Shown: piece by piece, positions 46,331-57,700 of the stretch
How the letters are laid out: every line of letters starts with the position of its first letter
How positions within the stretch are numbered: position 1 is the first letter of the stretch
From: Adiantum capillus-veneris
Lineage: Eukaryota > Streptophyta > Polypodiopsida > Polypodiales > Pteridaceae
Reading direction: 5' to 3'
Length of the DNA: 64,000 nt
Assembly (NCBI GenBank): GCA_014529385.2
Contig: CM043950.1
Coordinates: forward strand, 76,644,435-76,708,434
Notes under the pieces: generated by a model
Seen by the model: the letters and a program-made list of their open reading frames with translations, nothing else
What the model was told of the DNA's origin: nothing
Databases searched by the model: none
Translations under genes and position numbers: made by a program

Positions 46331-48000
46331 AATTGATGCTGCAGTAGCCATTACTACTTTCGCTGGTTAAGTGGATGTTGTTTTCTCACTTTGGTTATCC
46401 TTAGGAACGTCTTCTTCGTTGAAAATATCACAATTGTCTCCTAAGTCAATCGCATCTGACACACACTCTTCTAGGGTTGTATGCTTCTTGCTATACAGTA
46501 TAGCATGAAGTCTTTTGTTTAGCCGTCCCTCTAGAAACAATGATACTAGTCTTTTTTTTGCAGGTATCTCTAGCTCTGGACATCTGACAATGTATTGTTT
46601 CATTCGAGTTGCACAATCTCTAACAGACTCACCTTGTTTCTGTTTAAAGCTTTAGATTTGAGCTACCGTATTGTGTTTGATCCCCGTTTTGGAACAAGCA
46701 GTTACAAATCCTTGAGCTAATGTGTTTAAGTCCATGATTGACCTTAGTGGATGTTTTGGAACCATGTCAAGGCTTTTCCTTTTAATGTCATTCCAAACCC
46801 TCAAATTGAATATGGATGGAAATCGAATGTGTGTTGTGCTCTTAGCACTTGCTTAAATCTTGCTAAGTGGTTATATGGATCCCCAAATCCACTGTATGTT
46901 TTTATCCATTTTCAAAAGTCAACGGGTCTAATGCGTTTATTTGATTCAACTCTTGGTCTCCTGGCAGTTGCTCCTGTTCCAAATCCTTCAAACGAGTCTG
47001 TCAGAAATAGTGACTCATGAAGCCCTGGAGTGGCCTTAAGTGTCACCCGGTTTTTTGCATGATAAGGTGGTTTCTGGTTTCTTAACATTACTCTTAGAAG
47101 ATCTCTCACGGTGTTCATCTCCTGGAATAGTTTCTGGTCCTTGGCCCAATATCCAATCTCTTATGGAATATCCTTGATATTTGGATTGTTCAAATTCCTC
47201 AGGAATCATCATTACAAAGTTGTTGCTATAACAATCCCTAAATAGGTAGGTTGGTAGATATGCTAATCCATTTTTCTTGATCTTGAAAATATAGATGATC
47301 TTCATGGGTGTTAGTTGTCCTGATTTGGCATGCGAGGTCCATAGAAGATCTTTTATATTTCTATGCTTCCAACAATAGACTCCGATCCGAAGATTATCAG
47401 TACTAAGCCAATTCAAAGGCTTTACATCAACTTGATCTTATCCCTCAAATTCTAAATTTGGTGGTCCTTCTTTTGCGGCCATATCTGGAATTATGGTATT
47501 TACTTCTAACCCCCATTTGTCTATCATGTCAAGATTTTTGACTTGTAAATACTGAGTTGCGTTTCGATTATGTGCATTTTTCCTTGTTTATTTGCCCTAA
47601 TTTCCTCTTCAAACTCAATACCATGTTCATTAATGCGAATAGCATACTCTTCGTTAGGATCCAGGTAAACCTAATCTCCATATTAGTCTTATAAAAAGAG
47701 AGTATATGATTATAGCGCATTGTCATTCCAGTTTCTGAGTGAGTCAAATAAGAAGACATTTCGGACATCGAATTATAAAAGTTCTTCAGGGATAGTGTGC
47801 AAAGAATATCCTTGATCTACACTTTCTTCGGTGGATACTCTACTGGAGGTTTCTCCACATATGTTCTGATTTCCTAGTACACGACGGGATCTAAGGTTCA
47901 TAAAGACTTGTGAAGCCCTAGATAGAGTACTTACCATCGGATTGACTTTGTTGTCAATTGACTTTGGTGTCAATTTCTTATTGACTTCATTGCAACTTGT
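46331..48000 (-). pseudogene. Gag N-terminal and Retrotrans_gag region
   Basis: MKQYIVRCPELEIPAKKRLVSLFLEGRLNKRL (46603-46510), then TTLEECVSDAIDLGDN, is the helical retrotransposon gag fold (F-L-EGL-x-RL, then a Cys/Ala-rich helix). Upstream frames at 47416-47036 and 47768-47568 read SIRDWILGQGPETIPG and similar text, without a named domain. The 5' end and any primer-binding site are not seen near 48000. Confidence 0.7.
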
Positions 48001-48249
48001 GTCAAGCTATCAATTCCTCGTCTGCAACCTGATTCCTGTATCAATTTGATCAAGTTAGCTATTCTTCACAAAGACAATGTACTTTTTGTTAACTATTGTG
48101 ATTGGTCTATGTGTATCACTTCAAATCGAGCTAATTTAGTAAGCAATTGAGATTTTTAGGCTCGAGGTTGACCAAAATCAAAGGATTAATCCTCAACCTG
48201 GAAACTGAATGAACATGTACCCATTTGGATTGGATTGAATCCAAAATTT
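48001..48249. other. Junction between gypsy gag and the palindrome array
   Basis: No gene. No tRNA-primer complement found here. Confidence 0.3.
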
Positions 48250-49450
48250 CCCGGTGGCTTTGTATTATGCTGGTCTAACATTGTACAAGTTCAAAAGTCA
48301 AAAATGGTATCTCTCTGTACCAATAGTAAATAATTGTGATTATTTACTTTTGTCATTTTTTGCACTTTTTGGCTTGGTTTGCCAAAAAGTGCCAAGTATA
48401 CAACCTGTTAAGGTCTCTGTACCAATAGTAAATAATTGCGATTATTTACTTTTGTCATTTTTTGCACTTTTTGGCTTGGTTTGCCAAGTATACAACCTAT
48501 TAAGGTCCTTAGACAAGTTCCAACAAGTTTGGACAAAATCTGTTCAAGTTTATCAATTGTTTCGTATCAACAAACTCTAATTTCAAGAATCTGGCTTAAG
48601 TCTCACTTTTGTGATCCAAATATCACCAAATTTGATTTGTATGGTCTACGTGATATGCTTGACCTTGTGGTATGCTCAAATATGCAAGATTGTCTATTTT
48701 TTAAGGAGATATAAATAATCGTGATTATTTATTCTAGATAAGTTTTTTGCAAGTCTTTGTCCCAGTCTTGACACAGATTGGTTAAGCACCTCAACTTAAG
48801 GTCTCTAGCCAAGTTTCATCAAGTTTGGGAAAATTTTGGTCAAATGGTCATCAATTTTCTATCCGTAGACTAACTTTATAAATTTGGTCACAATTTTCAA
48901 TCCAATGATCCAAATCTTACCAGATTTGGTTCTTGGGCTTATTGCAGCATGATAAAACTAGCTATATGCTAACTTGGTCAAAAAAGTTGAAAAATGGGGC
49001 AGATGTAAACAATCGTGATTATTTACTTTTGGAAACTTTTTGGTCAAATGAGCATGTACACATGTCTATCACATCAATACAAGCCTATGAATAAAATTTC
49101 ATCAAGTTTGGACTATTTTTTTCCCAATTTACACTCAAGTTCTCAAAAGTCAGTACAAACTTTAGTTTTTATCTAGCTTTTTGATTTGGTGATCCAAATC
49201 CTATGTGCCTTTACAAAAGTTGTTTGTAGACACGCAATGAGTCATTGGTATCAAGTTGGGTCAATTTTGAGCCAAAAGTAAATAATCACGATTAATTACT
49301 TCAGGTTTGAAATGAACCATTTTTTGCACTTTTTCCATGGATAGTCATTTCATGAGTTATCCTAAGCCTAGGAATCGAGTGAAAACTTAATTTGGCCTAA
49401 AATGTCAAGAAAAAGTAAATAATTTGAGTTTTTATAAACTCTTGAAATTT
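48250..49450. repeat. Diverged ~285-bp tandem array carrying an AT-rich palindrome
   Basis: The palindrome AGTAAATAATC / GATTATTTACT (22-24 bp, two central bases) occurs at 48325-48348, 48427-48450, 48711-48732, 49005-49026 and 49277-49300, with a half copy at 49414. Spacings are 102, about 285, 294 and 272. Between palindromes, shared phrases recur in the same order: AGGTC...CAAGTT, CATCAAGTTTGG, CAATTT, GATCCAAAT, AAATTTG. The first two palindromes lie in a 102-bp near-perfect tandem duplication (48312-48413 and 48414-48510). No coding. Confidence 0.8.
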
Positions 49451-51090
49451 TTATCTCAAAGTGTCCTTGAGCTTACCCACTGGTTCATACAACTTCTAAG
49501 CTTACTCTCCGGTCGGATTGAGTGGTTTGGAGTCTTCTCGTGCTATTTCTAGACATAGACGTGAAATTTTGGAACTTCAAATACAACTCACAATGACTCT
49601 TTTGGAGAGAGAAATGTTCTGAAATCCACCTCAGATCCTACTTACCCTACTCGTAGGTTCTCATGCAATGGGGTTGTGGAAAGTGTCCAAAGACACTCAT
49701 TTTTTTTGTTTTTTATGGTTTTTTGAGCATTGATCTTAATATTTGTCTCGTCTATCAATCATTCTCAAAATCCTACTCTAATCCTACAATCCTAAATTCC
49801 TAAAGGCACTTGGCAAGTACAACTTACCTCCAAGCTACCTCTACACAGCAAAAGACGACAATCTTAGGCTACGCGGTTTCTAAAAGAATATTTTTAACTC
49901 TAGGAGATCCTAGAGGAAGTTAGAGGATAACTTCACAAAACCCTCGTGTTTTTTCCTAGTTTATGTGGGACGAATGTCTAACCTCACTATCCTATCTTAT
50001 TGTAGGTTTAACGAGAATCACGATTAAATTGTCAATCCATGGGATGAAGCTGATTCGACTAGTGCATAGAAGCTACAAGAGATAATCAATCTCTCAGAGA
50101 ACATCAAATAACTCGAATCCGACTCAAGCTACACTCAAGTGACTGAAATCACCAAAAGCCAATCGCTCAGCGACAAACAAATCACATCCGTTACAGCATC
50201 AAATAATATCCAAACGTAACGAAACTTCTAGGAAAAGTTTATAAGACCTAAGAAAACATGATTATGGTCTCAAACCCCACTTTAGGCTAGGTGCCAATCG
50301 CGATTATTAACAACATTGGATTTTTGACCTAGTCGTTTTCGACCTAGAATGCACTTAAATGCTTAGCATTGATGTACCAATACCCCGCCTATGCTTAGTT
50401 TTTGATTTTGAAGTGTAAATTCCTACTTATTATGAAATTAGGCCACGGGTCGATAATGCCAAAGGCTACTAAATATCATGAAGTGTTTATGTCAATGCAT
50501 AGAGCTCTTACCTGTAGTTGCAATGAATAAAACACGACTGCAATGTGACAATCGAGGAGGGAGTAGAAAGCGTGAGAGGGAGAGAAGTGAGCGTTGTTAG
50601 CTCATGCTGTGTATTTAATTATCCAAATACTTTTTTAAAACTTACAAAAACTGGCTTTTATACCTTAGCCAACGTTTTTGGTGGTCAAAACTAATACTCT
50701 AGGAGCTCTAACTAAAGATAGGTAATGACAGGTTGATACAATCTAGAAGCTTGTAGCCACGTCTCATCAATTACAAGGTTAATCCAACATATAGGAGTTA
50801 CAATATTCCCAATTTATCAAAATAATAAGTGTTTTTACAATAAGAGCTCCAAAAAATGGTATCCAAGTTAGCTTGCTGCTAACATTCATAAATGGGCAAG
50901 ACCGGCGTGAATTATAGTCAATTGTGTGAACTTTGAAGGTGAAGTCTAGTGGATCCGGTTGCACTGATTATTTTGGGCTATAGAGAGGCAAATTATTTGG
51001 GTTTTGAGTGTGTGCCCCTTTCCCCTTTCTAGCGGTTAGTTCCTCCACATCCAATTTTTGTTTTGAGCATTTGCAACAAGCATCAATCGC
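49451..51090. other. No recognised gene
   Basis: AT-rich. An AATCGCGATTATT element at about 50297 is a further, isolated form of the array palindrome. Otherwise no structure is seen. Confidence 0.35.
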
Positions 51091-51097
51091 TACTTTC

Positions 51098-51140
51098 ATT
51101 AGGAAGAGAATGGAGTCTAGGAGGGCCTCTTTATTTTGAA
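51098..51140. repeat. Third copy of the inverted-repeat end
   Basis: CATTAGGAAGAGAATGG and the following AGGAGGGCCTCTTTATTTT match the start of the right arm at 52141 in direct orientation. Confidence 0.7.
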
Positions 51141-51271
51141 GTTTAAAGGATTCAAAGCTTTAGTACCAAGAAAGCAATCAAAGGGCAATTTTTGAATTCA
51201 AGCAGGTAAAATGGCTAGTTTATTTGAATTCAAATTTTCCTCCCAAAATGAAACTAAAATCTAGCGAGAAA

Positions 51272-51561
51272 AAGTATATCATGTAACATATCTATGGAAA
51301 GAGCTCGGCGTGTAGATTCTAAGTCTATAATCTCTGCTCAAATTGGAGATCATGTGTAGGAGTTATGGAAGACTAAAAATCATAAATTTGTCCTCCCTCT
51401 TTTTTGGGGGGGAAGTGCATCCTTTAACCACTCTTACACCTCTCTTACACACCCACAATTCTTGCACACATTGCAAGTATATATTCGTCCAAATGTTAAT
51501 CACCTCCATAATCTCATGGAAAATAAAGAGGCCTCCTAGACCCCATCCTCTTCCTAATGTA
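51272..51561. repeat. Left arm of a large inverted repeat
   Basis: From ATATCATGTAACATATC to CCTCTTCCTAATG. Matches the reverse complement of 52137-52425 along the full length with roughly 80-85% identity and small indels. Shared blocks include CTATGGAAAGAGCTC, GAGTTATGGAAG, TTCTTGCACA and TCATGGAAAATAAAGAG. Confidence 0.85.
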
Positions 51562-51776
51562 CCACCATCACCTACAAGCAATCCAAGCTCTTGCCTCCTC
51601 TTCTAAAAACTTAGATTTGTTTCAATTGCCTTTGCATTCATTGGCTTCCTTGCTAATAGATATGATTTTCTATTGTCAATTTATAACGTGCAACTTGCTT
51701 CTTTCCTACTATACCTTAATCCTCACTTCTTTGGGAAGATCTCATGCACACTCATCAGGGATGGAAAGAACCATCA

Positions 51777-51789
51777 GCTTTGATACCAA
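51777..51789 (-). other. Candidate tRNA-iMet primer-binding site
   Basis: The - strand reads TTGGTATCAAAGC, one base from the usual plant TGGTATCAGAGC. It lies between the arms of the inverted repeat. It would place the end of a - strand 5' LTR at about 51790, but no polyprotein follows immediately. Confidence 0.4.
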
Positions 51790-52136
51790 TTAATGAGCTC
51801 CAAAGCGGAAGCGCACTGCTTCTCGGACTGACATAGCTATGAAGGATACAGAGCAGAAAAGAGGAGAAGGAAGAAGAAAAGATGCACACAAATTGTACAA
51901 ATGAAAGAGAGTTATCATTAATTTTAATGAGCCCTATAAAGGCATTACAAATGGGTTCACACACAATTGACCACCCAAGTTGGGCTATCCCCAACAAAAA
52001 AGGGATATTTCTGAGACCTTAGTAGGGTCAATAATTGTGCACAAAACTCTACAATGCTTTCCTCTCACCTTTGAAAATATATCTTTGATTGATGGTATCC
52101 ATCCCATTGTCCAATAATTACCTTCCCATACATGAT

Positions 52137-52425
52137 ACATTCATTAGGAAGAGGATGGGGTGTAAGAGGGTCTCTTTATTTTCCATGAGCTTATGGAGGT
52201 GGTTAACATTTTGACAAATAGGTGTATGCAATATGTGCAAGAATGATGGGTGTGTATGAGTAGTAAAAGGATGTGCTTTTCCCCCAAAAAGGAGGTGGAA
52301 AACTTTATGACTTTTGACCTTCCATAACTCCCATATATGATCTCCTATCTGAGCGGAGAGCATGTATCTGCAATCTACACATTGAGCTCTTTCCATAGAT
52401 ATGCTACATGTTATGCTTTTACCCA
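52137..52425. repeat. Right arm of the large inverted repeat
   Basis: From TTCATTAGGAAGAGGATGG to CTATAGATATGCTACATG-type sequence. Pairs with 51272-51561 across a ~575-bp spacer. Confidence 0.85.
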
Positions 52426-52648
52426 TTGACAAGGGTAGGACCAGGCACGACCAAGGGCCAAGATGAACATGCAGTCAAGGGGGTCCCTATATTTAGCAAG
52501 CCAAGGGTCTATATAGGGCATGGCTGGGTCGTGATGAGCATGTTCTAGTTCCCTAGGCCTTTCACCGGTATCAAAGCTAGGGGAAAGGAAAGCCATGGAG
52601 GAGGGAAGGAGAAGGGTTAGCTTGCTATTTTCATGGGTTATTTCATGT

Positions 52649-52653
<5 letters not shown>

Positions 52654-52719
<66 letters not shown>
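52654..52719. repeat. (CT)n microsatellite
   Basis: About 33 uninterrupted CT units. Confidence 0.97.
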
Positions 52720-52720
<1 letters not shown>

Positions 52721-55700
52721 GAAGTTCCATGGAGACGAGAGTGGGCAACAACCCTTGAAAGGAGGAGAATTCGACCGTGTGCAGAGCCACTTAGGGCAAG
52801 GAGGGAGGAGGCGTAGACCTCCACAATTTGGCCTGCATGAGGGATTAATGGGGGCACATGGCCTGCTCAGCAAATCTCAATGTAGCGGCAACAAGGGACG
52901 GGAAGCAAGATATCCGCTCGTCGGCTCATTAAACCTATAGCACGGTTGGTAGCCCTCCATGGCTCACGTTTGAGCTTTTATTTTCATACATGGGTGCCGT
53001 CTGTTGGCCATTTCCTAAAATCCTAAGCAAGCACGCATGCTCACCGGGCACACACCCCTCGAGACCTTAGGATCTCAATTAGCTTGGGGATACAAAGCCG
53101 TTGAGATTCCAAATTAGGAAGCATGCGAAAGGAACAAAGGCTGCAGATTCTTTCCAATTGGTTTCCATATGGCCTCCACAGTGACAAACAAGCCAGTGAT
53201 GAGAAGTACTCTGCGGCTTAGGGTGATTCCTTAGATCTCAATGCCATGTGTTTTGTGCCTCGAACTCTCTTTGATTGCAGTGAATCATATTCAAAAAGGT
53301 TTGCAGCCAGGAATTTGCAATTGATCCTTGCTTTAAGCTTCACCATGAGTTGCACATAAGGCAAGGCATTCCGAGAGAAGCCTTGCAACCAACCTTCGTG
53401 AAGGTACATGAGGACAGGACAAGCGTCAAGTTTCAACATGGGTTGTAAGAATCATGAAAGAGCTACCACATGGGCCATGCGGCTACCAAGGTAAGTCGAC
53501 ACAAGTTAGTAAAATGAGGTATGCATTTGTTTTTGAAGTTGTTTGGAAAATTTGTTCGAATATGATGAGTGATTCTTGTCCCAGCAAGGCTATTGTACAA
53601 GTTATCAATCTTCATTTATTTTCATGGTTATGCTAGCATGATTGATCATCACTTGCAAATGCAACTGAATTATGCCTATATTGTGCATGCTGCATTCTTA
53701 CTTGGAAATTTACAGAAACATTTCAGGCAAGCAAGGCTTGCATATCCTTCTAGCAAGGCTCGCATGCAATCAAGGGGAGTGCACTTTAGGGACTCCAAGC
53801 ACAAGCAGGGCTTGTGACAATTGTTTTAAGCATGGCTTGAGTACCTACAGCCCTGAGCTACTGCATGGATCAATAACAGTTCAATTTTGATGCCCATGAA
53901 ATCTCAAGGATATCGGCTTACCCTGTGGATCGACTTCATGAAGGGTGTACAGAGATCGGCATGGCCGACTTCTTGTCACTACTTTGAGAAGCCGACAAAG
54001 ATTCTCGCCAAATGACACTAGCCAATTTCAATTGAAATTGATTGACAAGGTCAATTCTCGTGCCATCATCTTTGTACGTCAGTACCAGCATCTGTTGGCT
54101 ACAATTTGGTCATCTTGCATTCAAGATTCCCACATTTGGACTATGCTATGAGCATAAAAACTTGGTGGGGAAATTTGCATTATGATTGTAGGTTGTTTCA
54201 TTACATACCAGATGGGCGTATATGATATACGAGGGTGTATATGATACACACGATAATTATCTCTCACGCAAAAGATAGGGCTATGAGCTGCATTTGAGCG
54301 AGTTTTTCCTTGACACCTCAAGAAAACTGGTTATAGCAGGATGACTAGGTTAGACAATGTTTAGGAAACTACTTTTTCTGTGCAAAGCAAAGTGCTTTAA
54401 CATTATTATACATGAAGCAAGGCTTCTCCCTTGTGCCAAGGTACTTCCCGATGACTTGGCATCACAAGCATTGACACACAAGTTCGAGAAACTGGAAAAA
54501 TAGGGAATCTCAGCTCACAGAATCCCTACCAATCTAAACTGTGCAAGGCACTTATGGTTTTGGCTCTCCCGTTTGAGGCCATCACTTTTGCCAAGGGCTT
54601 ATAATTTCACATGCAACGCATGTTGTTCAAGTGGACTCAACTCCATTGCCTCATAGATTACGTTTTCGCTATAACACCAGACACTGTGTCAGGGACAAGG
54701 AAACTTTTGGATTCTTTCAACATGATTTCTAAGTTTAAACATGATTTTTTTGGGTTGTTGTCAACACACAACAACACTAAAAGGAACCTAAATCTAAGAC
54801 TTAAGACTTAATTCACAGGCAAAGTTTCATATTTAAGTCATTTTTGTACAATCGCGATCCCCTACACAATAGGTGAGGCAAGATGTGACTTGTATTTTCT
54901 GTTACATCTCTTGATGAGAGCGTTATATAGCAAGATTGTTGCATGCTTATACGATAAGTTGCACGCTATGCATAAGATGCACACAAGCATGGGTGCGGTA
55001 TATACAAGGTAGTCACTTAAGGAAATTTCCTCAGCCTAGCATTTTCTCTCTCTCTCTTTCTCTTATTTCCCTTGAAGAATAATAAAAACTTTTTAAAAAT
55101 CTTTTGATACATGTTTTTTTTGGGAGTCATCATGCGCGAAGGTGCTCTAACTCTCAGCTAGAAATTGGGAAAGACGTCCTCTACATTAGTTTTCATCGTT
55201 TCTTTGATTGAACACTAATTGCCATAAGGGCTATGAGCCACACATGCTGGCTGAGAGCCATTATCAGATCTTGGGTATGACCCAACTGTTGGCATTCCTT
55301 GGGTGATTGTTCTTAAGATTGAACAGATCTACCCAGTGGAATACACAACAATGATAATGGACAAGCAAGAGTCTTGTCATTACGGATGTTTAGGGTGTCA
55401 TTTTCGCACGACATGTTTTCAATACGTCACTCGAGTTGAATTTTTGATAACCATGAACTCAACTGAGCTGATCTCTACCACGGATTTTAGATGCACCAAA
55501 TTGTTGCGACAACATGGATGTCCATAAGAGCTACACTTTACACTTGTGTGGATCTCCTGCTCTCTCTATAGTACTACGAGTGTCGATGGACGCATTGTTT
55601 TGGGGTAACACCCCACGGGTGCTTATTAAATCACCCCATAGGCATTGAGGATCACAGTTGGATCTATTCCAGTTATACTTTCAAGGAAAAAATTATGCAA

Positions 55701-56600
55701 TCTACCACGCGGTAGTGGAAAAAATTAACTTTTCAAGTTGATTCTCATCATTCTGTACACGGTTAACTATGTTGGCTGCAGTTATGTGCTAGTTGAGCAG
55801 TTACCAAGGGGTTTGACTACGTAGATTCCAACCAACGGGTTTGGATTGCGAAGGCAACACGCAAGGTTTCTAGTGCAATGTTGCTTGGTTTATTAACAGG
55901 TGGGAGACGTGCTCATGTGCATTTGAATACGGGTAACTGAACTTTCAGTTCAATCCCTAGGGACAAGGGCATGTTGGAACAAGTATTTTGGGCCGTAGTG
56001 TCCAATGTACATTATGCTATTATGAACCCACTTATCGGACTCAATTTGGCACATGTTGTCACATGGGATACAACATGGTCTAGGGACTCAAGGAGTTCGG
56101 TTTAGCCAGTGTAGAGCAATGAATGAGGGTCCCTCTCACTCTTCTCGCGGAGTGTTTAGAATTACCTCCACACACAAGTACATCTTGTAATTGAAGGATG
56201 TTCTTTTTTAAACATCCTTACATGAGACATATTCCACATGTGCAGAATATGAGTCTCTGAACTGACACTAGCGCCCATTATTTCAAGTATGTGTCATGAA
56301 AAAATCCCTAGGTGTTGGTCAAATCTTTTTTCTGGACCATTTTTAGCACGACGTTTTAGGAGCAATTTTGGTGGCCACAGATGCTGGCGAATTGCAGGTT
56401 TTACTGGAGCATTGGTGTAGTTTTCAATTTCGGTGTTGGTTGGGGCATGCCTTCAGTGTCTTTCTTTGAATTGTTGTCGCCATCGAGTGTTTTTGGGTTG
56501 TTTGTTGATGCATTGATGTCCATTTTCATTGCTTCTTTTTCTTGTTGTGCTTGTCGTGTGTGTACGTTGTTGGTGAGTATGTGATTGTGTGCATGTGCTT
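52720..56600. other. Long stretch without a recognisable gene
   Basis: Unique-looking, moderately AT-rich. Frames are short (under about 105 codons) and without known domains. Small features only: a GTATATGATAYAC-type repeat at 54217-54255, a CT/T run at 55040-55060, and CTACCACGCGGTAG (55701), a 14-bp palindrome. Possibly old, unrecognisable transposons. Confidence 0.35.
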
Positions 56601-56631
56601 ATGCATGTAGTCTATGTATGTGTGTATGGAA

Positions 56632-56820
56632 AGAGAGAGAGCTGAAGTTTTTTTGAATGAGAGAGAGGGATGGAGAGAGAGCAAGAGATGGAGAGATAAG
56701 TGTATATGTGTGTGTGTGAGTGTGTAAGTGTGTGTCTGTGTGTGTGTGTATGGAAAAAGAGATAGAGAGAGAAATATTTTTGAATGAGAGAGAGAGAGAG
56801 AGGGAGAGAGAGAGAGAGTA
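56632..56820. repeat. Interrupted GA/GT low-complexity block
   Basis: GA runs at 56632-56640, 56660-56680, 56758-56775 and 56784-56818, with GT runs at 56700-56750. Imperfect, so older than the other arrays. Confidence 0.85.
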
Positions 56821-57700
56821 GGATATTGAAAATCCATTAAATCATGCTTTCTTTAAAAGAACAAAACAATGCAACAAACCAAAGCTTTATTCTCATCTAG
56901 ATGGAGGTAATGTTATCTCAAGAGATAGCTAGAAATTACAGTTGTTATGGAGAAATGGAAACTGTTACCTGCCACCATCACTCACAACAAACAGTCAAGT
57001 TAGTCCGTAGGGTGGAAGGCAAGTGGCAGTGGATGCTCTTACTTGTTATTGATGTCACCCTGTCTCTAATACAAAAAAAGAAAATAAAATTAACTCCATA
57101 TCCACCTGGTTAGAAGGGTCCATCAATGAGCTTGTGTAACAAGTATGCACCTTTTTGAAAAGTAGTTGTTTGTCTTTTTGGGGGTTATAGTTCTGAGTCT
57201 TATATAGAATCTCTCATACTTGACACACTCGCAAAGTATGGTCGTGAAGATGCGAGAGTAGGGGGTACTCAAAACATGGTCAAAAATTGGGGGGTGAGTG
57301 GGGGATCAGAAAAGGGAGTGGTCTATTAAATTGTGAGAGGTGGGGGATATTCTAGACCCAAAAAAATCTCACGCTTCAAGTTTTGCCATAAATTATTATT
57401 TTTTGTGTGAGGTTGGGAGACATGAGTAGAGTACCAAAAAAGTAAACCAAGGGGGTGTTTTCCATAGGAGGAGTATTATGGAGAGAGAGAAATATAGAGG
57501 GACCCACCTCCACCCACACTAAGAGAAATAGGTTTGTTATTCCCTGGATTCATTATTAGGGGGCACTAGGCCCCCATAGGGGTCCTAGTGCCCACCAACC
57601 ATAAGATGCTCAAAGACTTCTTCTACTATAGAAGTGTAAGATGATGCTGCAAAGTTTTGAAGGTTCCCTCTCACCAGTCTTCATAACTTGGCTCTTTCAA
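56821..57700. other. No recognised gene; palindrome at 57561
   Basis: Short frames only. G-rich patch 57270-57350. Contains the 33-bp palindrome listed separately. Confidence 0.35.
57561..57593. repeat. 33-bp near-perfect palindrome
   Basis: GGGCACTAGG (57561-57570) pairs exactly with CCTAGTGCCC (57584-57593), and inner CCCC pairs with GGGG, leaving a loop of a few bases. Could be the fused ends of an inverted-repeat element or a stable hairpin. Confidence 0.85.

Noticed and set aside
48250-49450. CRISPR array
   Set aside because: Palindrome spacing (about 285 bp) and diverged spacers do not fit, and the context is a eukaryotic nuclear genome.
52720-56600. Host genes in the right-central region
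   Set aside because: Only short, unrelated frames. No start, splice or domain evidence.
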